A stretch of DNA of 64,000 nucleotides from AP-15 sp963788085 (GCA_963788085.1 CAWBFS010000007.1:62001-126000), one strand, 5' to 3'. Positions 29,084-37,392 are shown, numbered from the stretch's first letter. Notes: generated by a model from the sequence alone, not told the origin. Numbers and translations are program-made.

Positions 29084-29662
29084 TCTCGACGCGGCGATTG
29101 CGGGGCTCGGGCGTTTGGTCGGCGGTCGGCACGCGCAGGTCGTGCTTGCCACGCCCGGCGATCGAGATCGCCTGTCGATCGAGCCCGTCGCGGACGAGCG
29201 TGTCTCGGATCGCCGCCGCGCGCCGGAGGGACAGCGCTTGGTTGTAGATCAGATCGCCGAGCGTGTCGGTGAAGCCGATTACCTCGATTTCGTAAACCGG
29301 CCGTTGTTTCGTGTCATCGAACACAGCGCGATAGGCGATCTTGGAATTCGGGGGTCAGCTCGGGGCTCCCGAGGATAAAATAGAGGCGGAAGTGATGCGG
29401 CAGGGTCGGCTGCGCCGCGATCGCGCGCCGGAAGATCACGCTGATATTTCCTTGGGTCCTCTGCGGTCGGCGCAGTGCTGCCGGCGCGCAACTCTGCCGT
29501 TGCATAGGGCTGGTCGAGGATCGTGGCCGTCTTGCCGTCCTCGACCGTGATCGCCCCCACGCCGCCGCCTTCGGCATTGGGCAGCACCACGAACAGCGCT
29601 TGCCGCGGACAACCCGCGAGGAGGACTATTGAGGCGAGTGCCGGGACGGTCCGCCACATCAT
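29070..29662 (-). pseudogene. OmpA-domain lipoprotein, two frameshifts
   Basis: Starts with an ATG that overlaps the fecR-like stop. The N-terminus is a lipoprotein signal (SIVLLAGC) followed by AITVEDGKTATILDQPY. Near 29450 and 29344 single-base shifts move the reading through three frames: ISVIFRRAIAAQP...FRLYFILGSPELTPEF, then AVFDDTKQRPVYEIEVIGFTDTLGD and the peptidoglycan-binding loop YNQALSLRRAAAIRDTL and NRRVEITV. OmpA domains anchor to peptidoglycan. Its 3' end overlaps the convergent CHASE2 gene by 14 bases. Confidence 0.78.
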
Positions 29663-30147
29663 TGGTGGTCGCCATAGACTTGAACCGCAAAAGTCGTGCC
29701 GCGCACCCCCAGGATTGCGGTCGGCGTCTTGATCTTCATCGCTCCGGGGGTGCTGCGCGCGATGTCGCCGGAGACGACCGCCAAGGTTCCCTGCCGCATA
29801 TCGGCCAGCATCGCGCCACGGAAGTCGTTCGAGTCGAACTGGAATTCGTCGAGCGCGATCTGGCTGCTCGGGCCGGTGGAGAATACCGTGTTATCGACGA
29901 AGGTTATGCCGATCCCGCCGTCCGAACCTGTTTCGATGACGTCATTGACGAACAGCATGTCCCCGACCATCGCGGGCCGATGCTCACCGGAGCGCAGAAT
30001 CGCGGCCTGCCCGGTGACCTTTTTGATTTGGGCGATCGGCTTCTGGCCGATCGGCGGAGCTTCGGCCGCCGAAGGAACGACTGCCGTCGCGATCAGCAAT
30101 GCCGCCGCCAACCACAGCGCCCTGCGCAAATTCTTCGTCCACGCCAA
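29659..30147 (-). CDS. FecR-domain secreted protein
   Basis: 162 residues from a TTG at 30147, chosen because GGGAGG sits just upstream; an ATG at 30168 would place that ribosome site inside the gene. A signal peptide (RRALWLAAALLIATAVVPSA) is followed by a FecR domain: VTGQAAILRSGEHRPAMVGD, DGGIGITFVDNTVFSTGPSS, and the end TPTAILGVRGTTFAVQV. Such periplasmic FecR proteins often accompany CHASE2 sensors and OmpA lipoproteins, as here. It probably takes part in signal input to the CHASE2 phosphatase. Confidence 0.85.
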   Translation of the reverse strand: MAWTKNLRRALWLAAALLIATAVVPSAAEAPPIGQKPIAQIKKVTGQAAILRSGEHRPAMVGDMLFVNDVIETGSDGGIGITFVDNTVFSTGPSSQIALDEFQFDSNDFRGAMLADMRQGTLAVVSGDIARSTPGAMKIKTPTAILGVRGTTFAVQVYGDHQ

Positions 30148-30224
30148 TTCTTCCTCCCCGTTGATCACGGGCTCTTCAATACACGAGGCCGACAGGGTGT
30201 TGGCAGCAAGATGAGCAACCTTCG

Positions 30225-30662
30225 GTGAACAGAGCGTCGATAACGCTGTGTGCCGACCACGGCGAGTTCACCAGGCTCCGAGCCTTTGCCGATAAGTTCG
30301 CGCATCAGTGCGGTCTGCCGGATGACGAGCGATCGCGACTCTTGATCATTCTCGATGAGCTCTTCACCAATGCCGTAACGCATGGTTACGGACCGCATTC
30401 GGCGGGAGGAACCATCGCCGTGGCGCTCGGGTGGAGGGCGGGCCGCCTCCGGATAAGTTTCGTCGACAACGGCCAGCCTTTCGATCCCCTCGCTTTCCGC
30501 GGGCCGGATTTGGAGGAGGCGACAGAAGAGCGGGGCATTGGCGGGCTCGGCATCCATATTGTCCGCTCGCTCGTCCATCAGGCTCGTTACCGTCGCGAGG
30601 GCGACCGCAACCACCTCCATCTGATACGGCGCATTGGGCCGCCCGGCGAGTCGGACGGTTGA
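30225..30662 (+). CDS. RsbW/SpoIIAB-like ATP-binding anti-sigma regulator (HATPase_c_2)
   Basis: A 145-residue cytosolic GHKL protein with an N-box DELFTNAVTHGY (N49), G1 box VDNGQPFDP (D81) and G2 box GIGGLGIHIVRSLV. It has no histidine-kinase phosphotransfer region. This fits the serine-kinase anti-sigma class that phosphorylates STAS proteins. It is divergent from the FecR gene and close to the STAS-MBL and phosphatase genes, so the three enzymes of a partner-switching cycle lie within 5 kb. No sigma factor gene is seen in the window. Confidence 0.85.
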   Translation: MNRASITLCADHGEFTRLRAFADKFAHQCGLPDDERSRLLIILDELFTNAVTHGYGPHSAGGTIAVALGWRAGRLRISFVDNGQPFDPLAFRGPDLEEATEERGIGGLGIHIVRSLVHQARYRREGDRNHLHLIRRIGPPGESDG

Positions 30663-30669
30663 GGTCGGC

Positions 30670-31447
30670 TCATCTCGCCGATGCGGCGAGCAATATGACG
30701 ATTTCTCCGACTTGCTGGAAAGCGCCGAGAACATCGCCCGTGTAGCCGCCGATCTGGCGGCGTGCGAGCTCGGCCAGGGCGAAGACGACCGCGCCGGTGA
30801 GGCAAAGCGCCGTTGCTCCACGCGCCGGCCCCAATGCCGCCAAGGCTATCGCGGCGCCGATCAGCGCCGCTGCAATCGCACCGCCCACGCGAGGTGTTCC
30901 AGCCTTCGCGCCCAGACCATCGGGGCGCGCCGGCGTCAATCCGATCATCGCCGCAGGCAAGGCGGCCCGCGAGGCGGCGTGGGCCGCGATCAGCGCGAGA
31001 CTGCCGTGGATCACGTCACCGATGCCGGCGAGTGCAGCGGCCCGCAACAGCACGCTCAGAACAATCGCCAGCACACCATAGGTGCCCTGCCGGCTGTCCC
31101 GCAGGATCGCGAGCTTTTCTTCCCGATCGCGCCCCCCGAAGAACCCGTCGGCGGTATCGGCCAGCCCGTCCTCGTGCAATGCTCCCGTCAACGCGATACC
31201 CGCCAGCACCGCCAACAGCGCCGCCGGCCAACTGGGGAGGCCGATCAGCTGGGCCAGCAGTAGCGCGAGCGCCGCTGCGCCGCCGATCCCGGCGCCGACG
31301 AGCGGAAATGCCCAGGCCGAAATCGGCGAGCCGCCACTCGCCCGCTGCCTCCGGATTGACCGGCAGCCGCGTGAAGAAGGCCGTCGCCGCGAGGAAGCCT
31401 GCGAAAAAGCCCGCAGAGTAGCGCAAAGGACCCTCGGAGCGGCTCAT
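30670..31447 (-). pseudogene. cobS: Cobalamin synthase (adenosylcobinamide-GDP ribazoletransferase), one frameshift
   Basis: The N-terminal frame gives AGFLAATAFFTRLPV and EWRLADFG. Near 31314 the reading shifts to WAFPLVGAGIG, then runs intact through the diagnostic ALTGALHEDGLADTADGFFGG, REEKLAILRDSRQGTYG and the C-terminal QIGGYTGDVLGA. CobS is an inner-membrane enzyme joining alpha-ribazole phosphate to adenosylcobinamide-GDP. No other cobalamin genes are in the window. Confidence 0.87.
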
Positions 31448-31484
31448 GCCATCACGATAACCGGTTTGGCCAAAGGCTGGGCGA

Positions 31485-32186
31485 ATGATTATATTTCAGT
31501 GCGATAGCGACGATTACCGGAGCCCGGCGTTGACGCTGCTCGATTTTGATCGCCTGCGGGGGGCGCCGCTGTGCCGCGACCCGTTCGACTTTGTCGTCGT
31601 CGAGGATTTTGTGGGCCGCGACGAGCTCGGCCCGCTCGTCGACGATTTCCCGCCCGTCCCCGGTCACGGCAGTTACCCGGTCGAAAGCCTGGCATGCGGG
31701 CCGGTCTTTTCCCGTCTCGTTGCCGCCTTGACCGGGCCGGCGCTGCGTTGCGCGGTCGAGGAAAAATTCGGTCTCGATCTCTGCAGCCGCCCGACGATGG
31801 TGACGGTGCGCGGCTGGAGCGACGGCAAGGACGGTCGCATCCACACCGATTCGGAAAGCAAGATCATAACATTGCTGCTCTATCTGAACCGCGCCTGGGA
31901 CCGCCCTGAGGGCCGGTTGCGGTTGCTGCGCGGTCCCGACGACATCGATGATTATGCGCGAGAGGTCGTACCGCTCGCCGGAACCATGCTGGCCTTTCGC
32001 CGCAGCGCCCGCTCATTCCATGGGCATCGCCCTCATGTCGGCGAGCGCCGGATGGTGCAACTCAATTGGGTGACGAAACCAGCCGTCGTCCGACGCGAGC
32101 TCAACCGTCACCGCTGGTCGGCGCGCTGGAAGGCGGTCAACCCATTTGCGCCCCTACCGAGGGTGGCGCGGCGAGAAATCGATTAA
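31485..32186 (+). CDS. Putative 2-oxoglutarate/Fe(II)-dependent oxygenase
   Basis: A 233-residue protein with a likely double-stranded beta-helix core. The pattern GRIHTDSESK (H120, D122), a distal histidine in SFHGHRPH (H179-H184) and the following arginine (ERRMVQLNW) match the HxD...H...R iron and 2-oxoglutarate site. LLLYLNRAWDRPEGRLRLLRG is typical of the prolyl-hydroxylase-like group. The substrate is unknown. The start is tentative; only 38 bases separate it from divergent cobS and no good ribosome site is visible. Confidence 0.7.
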   Translation: MIIFQCDSDDYRSPALTLLDFDRLRGAPLCRDPFDFVVVEDFVGRDELGPLVDDFPPVPGHGSYPVESLACGPVFSRLVAALTGPALRCAVEEKFGLDLCSRPTMVTVRGWSDGKDGRIHTDSESKIITLLLYLNRAWDRPEGRLRLLRGPDDIDDYAREVVPLAGTMLAFRRSARSFHGHRPHVGERRMVQLNWVTKPAVVRRELNRHRWSARWKAVNPFAPLPRVARREID

Positions 32187-32236
32187 CTGATTGCGCGATA
32201 TCGGATGGGCGGTAAACGCGGATCAGAATAACGATA

Positions 32237-32800
32237 ATGGTGCGAATGCCTCGTTCCGTGGTTGTCGCCGCAATGCTTGTCGCCGCTGTCCCGGGTGCAG
32301 CGACAGCGCAAACCCAGCTGGTCGACGAGTTCAAGTTTGGCGTTCTCGCCCATGACATCGGGCTGTTCGACAAGCCCGTCGAATCGGGGTCGGACATCAA
32401 TTTCGAAATGTTGTTCACCCCGCCGGAATTCTTTCGCGTCATCGGGTCGCCCCGGCCTCATCTCGGCGGTTCGCTCAACACGGCGGGCAATACCAACGCC
32501 GGCTATTTCGGCCTCACCTGGGGGATCACGCTGATCCAGAACCTGTTCGGGTGGGGTGGCAGTGTCTTCGCCAATGGCAGCCTCGGGGGCGCTCTGCAGG
32601 ACGGCTATACCAACAGCGCCCCGCCGGACCGCAAAAAGCTCGGCTCGACGGCGCTGTTCCGAGAAAGCGTCGAACTCGGTTATCAGCTGACGCCCTCTGT
32701 CAGCGTATCGGGGTTCGTCGACCATATGTCGAACGCCAATCTCGCACCGCACAATGCCGGGATCACCGACGCCGGAGCGCGGCTCGGCTTCAAGTTCTAG
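32237..32800 (+). CDS. PagL-like lipid A 3-O-deacylase (acyloxyacyl hydrolase)
   Basis: A 187-residue outer-membrane protein. A signal peptide (to about residue 25, ATAQ) precedes an 8-stranded barrel sequence with alternating hydrophobic strands and a terminal aromatic GFKF. The signature FVDHMSNANLAPHN contains H163 and S165, matching the PagL catalytic His-Ser pair. It would remove the 3-linked acyl chain from lipid A. It lies 50 bases after the putative oxygenase gene. Confidence 0.82.
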   Translation: MVRMPRSVVVAAMLVAAVPGAATAQTQLVDEFKFGVLAHDIGLFDKPVESGSDINFEMLFTPPEFFRVIGSPRPHLGGSLNTAGNTNAGYFGLTWGITLIQNLFGWGGSVFANGSLGGALQDGYTNSAPPDRKKLGSTALFRESVELGYQLTPSVSVSGFVDHMSNANLAPHNAGITDAGARLGFKF

Positions 32801-33375
32801 CGCTCGGAGGGGGCGCAAGCCTCTCCCTCCTCCTCGCCATCGCTGTTTTTGCTGTTCTTTGCAGCGAAATATCAGCCACCGATCTCGTCTGCTCCGCAGA
32901 AATCCTGAAGCTTCGGCCCGCTACGGGCCTGAAAAACAGCCAAAACCCTCGCTGATCCTGGCTGATATCCGCTGTTTTCAAGCGGCTGTTCGCGTTGGGC
33001 ACCACATCGATATTAAATTAGAATTACCATAGCACGTAAATGAGAAAATAGCAATGAAATTTTATCATTGTAACTGACCAGCCTCAAGATCGACCTAGCC
33101 ATCACGGATCCCCTGGAGGGAGTTATCGCGCATCCCGCTAGCGCGATCGGGTCGATAAAAACGGACCTAAGCGACATTCGAAGTTTCAGACGGTGGCCTA
33201 AGTCATTTAATGAGCTCAATGTCTTGCATTCGTATGTGGCAGTTTCGCCACGCTGGGACGAAAAGACCACGTAGGCGGCAAAGCGTTCTTGATCGGGGTC
33301 CCCCTCTGCATATCATGGCGCGAGAGGCACGGTTTTTATCCGGCTGACTGCAACCTTTGATTTCTCGGGGGAGCA
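32801..33375. other. Non-coding gap of 575 bases with AT-rich core and inverted repeats
   Basis: No convincing gene. Arms 32862-32877 and 32960-32974 form an imperfect inverted repeat of about 15 bases separated by some 80 bases, with a GCCCG-CTA-CGGGC hairpin near 32919-32931. A segment near 33005-33075 is markedly AT-rich for this genome and holds a small palindrome (CAATGA at 33052-33057 and TCATTG at 33065-33070). The right end must contain the promoter of the porin gene. The inverted repeat may be a mobile-element remnant, but no transposase or target duplication is visible. Confidence 0.5.
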
Positions 33376-34977
33376 ATGATCAGAAAGCGGAATATCGGCA
33401 GGGCCGCGGCGATTGGGGGTGTAGCCGCGACGGTCGCGCTGTTGACGGGCCTTCCGGCGGCGAGCGCCGACGAATTGGCGGATCTGCGCGCCAATCAGGA
33501 GCTGCTGCAGCGCCGGATCGACCAGCTGGCTCAAAACCCGCCTGGGCCCGGTATTGGCGTTCCCGGGGCCTATGGCGCCGCGCCGGTACCGGGTCAGCCG
33601 CTCGCCGGCGGCAGTTTCCCGCGCTCCTTTCTGATCCCCGGGACGGATACCTCGATCCGCGTCGGCGGGTTTATTGACGAGACCCTCGACTATTACTTCC
33701 AGGGCGGCCCGGTAAACGGCACCCAAAGCACGACGGTCGGGGTTACCGGAAATTTGGAGGCGGTCCCGCTCAATGTGCATTCCAACTCGATCGTCTCGGG
33801 CTTCCCGACGCCTGGTAACATCGTGCCGGGGCAAGTACAAAACTCGCGCGGCAACAGCGTCTTCCTGCAGAGCCCGCGGGAAACACGCCTCAACGTCGAG
33901 ACGCGCACGCCGACCGCCTGGGGCAAGTCACGGACGTTCATAGAATTCGACTTTGCGGGCGGCAACAACTTCAGCACAAACAATGCGACCACTGTGTCGG
34001 ATAGTTTGATCCCGCGGTTGCGATACGCCTATGGCACCCTCGGCGGCTTCCTCGCGGGGCAGGCCAACTCGAACTTTGCCGACCCCGATGCCAACGCAGA
34101 AACGCTCGATTTCGGCGGCCCTGCCGGCCAGGCCGGCGTCGTCCGCATCCCGCAGGTGCGCTACACCTATTCGGGGCCATGGAGCAGCGCCTGGTCGATC
34201 TCGGCCGAAACCCCCGAGACCGACATCGTCACGCCCGCCGGCAACGTAAAAACGGACACGAACCTCGGCCAGTTCCCGGTGACCAGCGGGACGACAACGG
34301 GCTGCGTCGCCAACGGAATCACGATCAGCGCAACCGCCGGGTGCGCCTTGGCCTTCAATCCCACCAAGTCCTCGGCGCCCGACGTCACCTTTGCATCCTA
34401 TTGGTCGCAGCCCTGGGGCCATGTCGACTTCCGTGGCGTGGTGCGCCCGACACTCACAGTCAACGACGGCCATTTCATCAACAGGAGTTTCGTCGGCGGC
34501 GGCGGCGGTGTATCCGGCGACGTCAAGCCCGGCTGGTTCGGTTGGGAGAAGGACGACTTTCAGTGGCAATTCACCGTTGGCAACGGCCTCGGCCGCTATC
34601 TGAACTCTAGTAACGGTGCGGCATTGGCGACAAACTTCCTGTCGTCCCCGGCTACCGTCGCGGCAGCGGGGTCCATCCTCGTCAAGCCGGTAGGTGAGTT
34701 CGGCTATCAGCTCGGCTATCAGCACTGGTGGTTGGCGAATTTGCGGTCGACCGTTGTCTATGGTTATGAGTATTCCGATTATCCAACGCAGCTGATCGGG
34801 CCGACCCAGTCGATCAGTTCGAACAAGGTGCTGCAGACCGCCCACGCCAACCTGATCTGGAGCCCGGTCGCGTTCATCGATGCGGGCGTCGAATATATGT
34901 GGGGGCAGCGCCAGACCGTAGCCAACATCAAGGGTCAAGAGCAGGCCCTGATCGGCAAATTCAGGGTCAAATTCTAG
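33376..34977 (+). CDS. DcaP-family trimeric outer-membrane porin
   Basis: A 533-residue protein with a CGGGGGAGCA site before its ATG. A signal peptide ends near PAASA (residue 31). A short coiled coil (DELADLRANQELLQRRID) and a glycine/proline linker precede the barrel. The barrel contains TDTSIRVGGFIDETLDYYFQGG and SPRETRLNVETRTPTAWG, typical of DcaP-like porins, and ends in a C-terminal phenylalanine (FRVKF), the outer-membrane insertion signal. The substrate is unknown; relatives pass small organic acids. Confidence 0.88.
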   Translation: MIRKRNIGRAAAIGGVAATVALLTGLPAASADELADLRANQELLQRRIDQLAQNPPGPGIGVPGAYGAAPVPGQPLAGGSFPRSFLIPGTDTSIRVGGFIDETLDYYFQGGPVNGTQSTTVGVTGNLEAVPLNVHSNSIVSGFPTPGNIVPGQVQNSRGNSVFLQSPRETRLNVETRTPTAWGKSRTFIEFDFAGGNNFSTNNATTVSDSLIPRLRYAYGTLGGFLAGQANSNFADPDANAETLDFGGPAGQAGVVRIPQVRYTYSGPWSSAWSISAETPETDIVTPAGNVKTDTNLGQFPVTSGTTTGCVANGITISATAGCALAFNPTKSSAPDVTFASYWSQPWGHVDFRGVVRPTLTVNDGHFINRSFVGGGGGVSGDVKPGWFGWEKDDFQWQFTVGNGLGRYLNSSNGAALATNFLSSPATVAAAGSILVKPVGEFGYQLGYQHWWLANLRSTVVYGYEYSDYPTQLIGPTQSISSNKVLQTAHANLIWSPVAFIDAGVEYMWGQRQTVANIKGQEQALIGKFRVKF

Positions 34978-35161
34978 AGCGGTTTTCGACCGAGTCGACG
35001 CACTCGGCACGCATCACCCCCACCCGACCCGCCCCCATCGAGGGGCGGGAGTACAAATAGGAATGCTGATAGAGCCCTCCCCCTTTGATGGCAGGGCTGT
35101 CCGGGAAAAGTTGGAGGGCAGTTCGTCCGAGCGTTTTGCCCCAATTTTGTGTCCAAAAGCC

Positions 35162-35254
35162 CGTTGCCCGGGCTCGTCCCGGGCATCCACGTCTTCAGGC
35201 AGCCGAGATCTTCGCACCGAAGACGTGGATGGCCGGACCAAGTCCGGTCACGGG
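35162..35254. repeat. REP-like palindromic element
   Basis: CATCCACGTCTTC (35184-35196) and its exact complement (35219-35231) form 13-base arms. On each side are smaller palindromes (CCCGGG...CCCGGG near 35167-35183 and CCGGACCAAGTCCGG near 35233-35247). The composite resembles REP or REPIN elements that are common between genes in alphaproteobacteria. It lies between the porin gene and the end of the LysR frame and overlaps the latter by a few bases. Confidence 0.65.
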
Positions 35255-36402
35255 ATTCTCTCTGGTTGCACAGGACTGTGGCGTCGCAACCGCCCTCGAT
35301 CGGAAACCGCTCCAACGCGATAAATCCAACCTTGCAGGCCCGTCGGCTGTCGGCGGGCCTTCTTCATTGGACCTGGGCCCGGGGGCTTGCGGCTTCTGCG
35401 GTGCGGTCGGGGGGTTCGCAGCCGGTGGGTCACAGACCCGCCGCGACCTCGCTGCAAGACGCCACGGAGCCAGGCTATGGCGCGATCCTCGCCATGGTCG
35501 CGGTGCCACAACGCCATGATGTCGAAGGGCGGCGACGTATAGGGAGGTTCGAAGAGCTTGAGACGATACCCGTTGGCGAAGGCGGCCGCGAGACGGCGCG
35601 GCAGCGGCGCCGCCATGTCGGACTGGCTGACCACCGCGAGCGCGGCAGGGAAATGCGGCGTCGTCAGTCCGATCACCCGGCGTAATCCACGCGCGGCCAG
35701 CGCACCTTGCAGCAACCCGACTTCGCTGCGGGTGACCAATCGTTCGAGTCCGTGGTCGCTGACATAGCCGTTGATCGCGTGCTCGTCCTCTCCGGTTCCG
35801 GAGATGATCAGATGCGACAGTGAGGCGAGACATTCGAGGGTCAATTCACCGCCCGCCGCCGGGTGGTCGGCGCTCAATACCCAGACCCGGGTCTCCTGAA
35901 ACAAGGTTTCACACACAAAGGGCTCGGGCACTCGCCTGAAACTGCCGATAGCGAGATCAATGCGGCCCGCTAGCAGCGCTTCGGTCACCCCCATATTGCT
36001 CGGCCGGATGCGGAGTTCGGCGTTTGGAGCGAGGGCCCGCACCCGGGCAATAAAGCTCGGAACCAGCACCGTGCCGACATACTCGCCGCAGGCGATCGTG
36101 AAACGCCGTTCTGTCCGCGCGGGCACGAATTCGGTCGGGCCCAGAGCCAACTGCAGTTGCAGCAACCCTTCGCGGAGGCGCGGCGCGATTTCGGAAGCGC
36201 GCGGGGTCGGCCGCATGCCGTCCGCCACCCGCACAAACAGTTCATCATTGAGCACATAGCGCAACCGGTTCAGCGCGTGGCTGATCGCGGACTGGCTCAG
36301 TCCGAGCCGCTCACCGGCACGCGTGACGCTGCGTTCCTCGATCAAGGTGTCGAAGACCCGCAGCAAGTTCAAATCGAGCGAGTGAAAATGCAGATCATGC
36401 AT
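35248..36402 (-). CDS. LysR-type transcriptional regulator with atypical C-terminal extension
   Basis: A 384-residue frame. The helix-turn-helix is at residues 9-65 (LNLLRVFDTLIEERSVTRAGERLGL, SQSAISHALNRLR) and the effector domain follows (ERRFTIACGEYVGTVLVP ... DHGEDRAIAWLRGVL). LysR proteins are normally near 300-310 residues. The last 65 or so residues (RGRGGSVTHRLRTPRPHR...) are basic, lack family similarity and run into the REP element, so a lost stop or frameshift near 35450 is likely. It is divergent from the secreted-peptide gene, with 86 bases between, so it probably controls that promoter. Confidence 0.85.
   Translation of the reverse strand: MHDLHFHSLDLNLLRVFDTLIEERSVTRAGERLGLSQSAISHALNRLRYVLNDELFVRVADGMRPTPRASEIAPRLREGLLQLQLALGPTEFVPARTERRFTIACGEYVGTVLVPSFIARVRALAPNAELRIRPSNMGVTEALLAGRIDLAIGSFRRVPEPFVCETLFQETRVWVLSADHPAAGGELTLECLASLSHLIISGTGEDEHAINGYVSDHGLERLVTRSEVGLLQGALAARGLRRVIGLTTPHFPAALAVVSQSDMAAPLPRRLAAAFANGYRLKLFEPPYTSPPFDIMALWHRDHGEDRAIAWLRGVLQRGRGGSVTHRLRTPRPHRRSRKPPGPGPMKKARRQPTGLQGWIYRVGAVSDRGRLRRHSPVQPERIP
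35337..35364 (+). terminator. Possible hairpin terminator inside the LysR 3' extension
   Basis: AGGCCCG and CGGGCCT pair across an 11-base loop and are followed on the plus strand by TCTTCATT. Its position within the doubtful LysR extension suggests the native lysR gene ends upstream of it. The U-rich tail is imperfect. Confidence 0.35.
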
Positions 36403-36414
36403 GAGTGCAATGCA
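36398..36414. promoter_or_regulatory. Candidate LysR operator
   Basis: TGCAT-N7-ATGCA palindrome overlapping the lysR start codon and lying about 75 bases before the secreted-peptide gene. A related sequence (ATGCGTGCGATGCA) recurs at the same place in the second copy near 37002-37015. Divergent LysR regulators usually bind such dyads. This is inferred from position and conservation between the two copies. Confidence 0.4.
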
Positions 36415-36488
36415 CCATTACCACTTTCATGCAAGGGAACCGCGCGTACCTACCAATGTATTCCTAAAGAAGGAAGGGAATCTCCGTT

Positions 36489-36866
36489 ATGTCGAGCTTG
36501 TTGAAATCGACCGCCCTGAGTCTGGGATTGTTAGCCGGCATCGCGGCGGTTGCGCAGGCCCAGTCGGTTTCGTCACTACCACCCGCAAGCGGCGTTACGC
36601 CGGCTCCCCCGCCGCCGGTCAACTCCTCCACCCCACTGGTTGGTCCGAAACCCGGCAGCGGCGCGACTTGGCAGGAGGATCATTACCAGCCGGCGCCGAA
36701 TTACGATGCCGACAAGACGCAGCACCCGTATTCGACACCGATCGGGCCTAAGCCCGGATCTTACTCGTCGGGACCAGAAGAACACTATCAAGCGACCCAA
36801 CAGGATACGTTGCCCGGGCGTCACCCCTACACAATGCCTGGCGTTGGTCCGAGGCCCGGTGGCTGA
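36489..36866 (+). CDS. Small secreted repeat peptide, copy 1
   Basis: A 125-residue protein of unrecognised family. A signal peptide (LGLLAGIAAVAQA, cleavage after residue 24) leaves a mature peptide rich in proline, glycine, histidine and tyrosine. It holds two modules of about 34 residues (52-85 and 86-119), each running GPKPGS...HYQ...HPY, then a final GPRPGG. There is no cysteine and no transmembrane segment. It is divergent from lysR and followed by a strong terminator. A paralogue lies 220 bases downstream. The function is unknown; histidine and tyrosine spacing could suit metal or surface binding. Confidence 0.8.
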   Translation: MSSLLKSTALSLGLLAGIAAVAQAQSVSSLPPASGVTPAPPPPVNSSTPLVGPKPGSGATWQEDHYQPAPNYDADKTQHPYSTPIGPKPGSYSSGPEEHYQATQQDTLPGRHPYTMPGVGPRPGG

Positions 36867-36898
36867 TCGCCGGTCCCGAACGTCCGATTTAGCATACT

Positions 36899-36930
36899 GA
36901 CCCGCCGGCTCTCGCCGGCGGGTCTTTCGC
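36899..36930 (+). terminator. Intrinsic terminator after secreted peptide copy 1
   Basis: A perfect 11-base stem GACCCGCCGGC/GCCGGCGGGTC with a TCTC loop, followed by TTTCGC. The same stem is found after copy 2, so it belongs to the duplicated unit. Confidence 0.8.
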
Positions 36931-36944
36931 ATTCGCCGGTCGGC

Positions 36945-37003
36945 GCGTCCGAGACGCGCAGCAAGTTCAGACGGGACGAGCGACAGAAATGCAAATCATT
37001 CAT
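36945..37003 (-). pseudogene. Remnant of a duplicated lysR 5' end
   Basis: Read on the minus strand from the ATG at 37003, this stretch encodes MNDLHF...LNLLRVSDAP, clearly similar to the start of the intact LysR gene (MHDLHF...LNLLRVFDTL). It breaks down after about 20 codons. It sits at the same distance before secreted-peptide copy 2 as the intact lysR start does before copy 1, which shows that the regulator's 5' end was copied together with the promoter. Confidence 0.75.
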
Positions 37004-37089
37004 GCGTGCGATGCACAATTATCATTCGTATGCAAGGGCAACTTGGGGCAACCTGCGGGCGACGCAACTAAGGATCTGGAGACGCCGCT

Positions 37090-37392
37090 ATGTCGAGCTT
37101 GCTCAAATCGACCGTTCTAAGTCTAGGGGTATTGGCCGGCACCGCGGCGGTTGCGCTGGCCCAGTCGGTCTCGGCGCTGCCGCCGAGCAGCCCTGCGACG
37201 GCTCCGACGGTTTCAACGCCCGCAACTTCCAATTATCAAGGCGATAAGTGGCAGCATCCCTATTCGACTTCGGTCGGCCCACAGCCAGGATCGCACTCCT
37301 CGGGCAAAGACGAACATTATCAGGCGACCGAGAGCGACAATGCCCCGAGCCGCCATCCATACACCGCCACTTTTGGACCTAAGCCAAACTAG
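37090..37392 (+). CDS. Small secreted repeat peptide, copy 2
   Basis: A 100-residue paralogue of the gene at 36489. The first 32 residues are nearly identical (MSSLLKSTVLSLGVLAG, cleavage after A24). The mature part keeps one full module (GPQPGSHSSGKDEHYQ then SRHPY) plus the HPY end of another, and ends GPKPN. It has a GGAG ribosome site and the same type of terminator. Upstream bases are conserved with copy 1, so common regulation is likely. The function is unknown. Confidence 0.78.
   Translation: MSSLLKSTVLSLGVLAGTAAVALAQSVSALPPSSPATAPTVSTPATSNYQGDKWQHPYSTSVGPQPGSHSSGKDEHYQATESDNAPSRHPYTATFGPKPN

Noticed and set aside
35337..35364. Porin transcription terminator
   Set aside because: The hairpin is about 360 bases after the porin stop and within the antisense LysR frame. 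It is kept only as a possible hairpin and not assigned to the porin.
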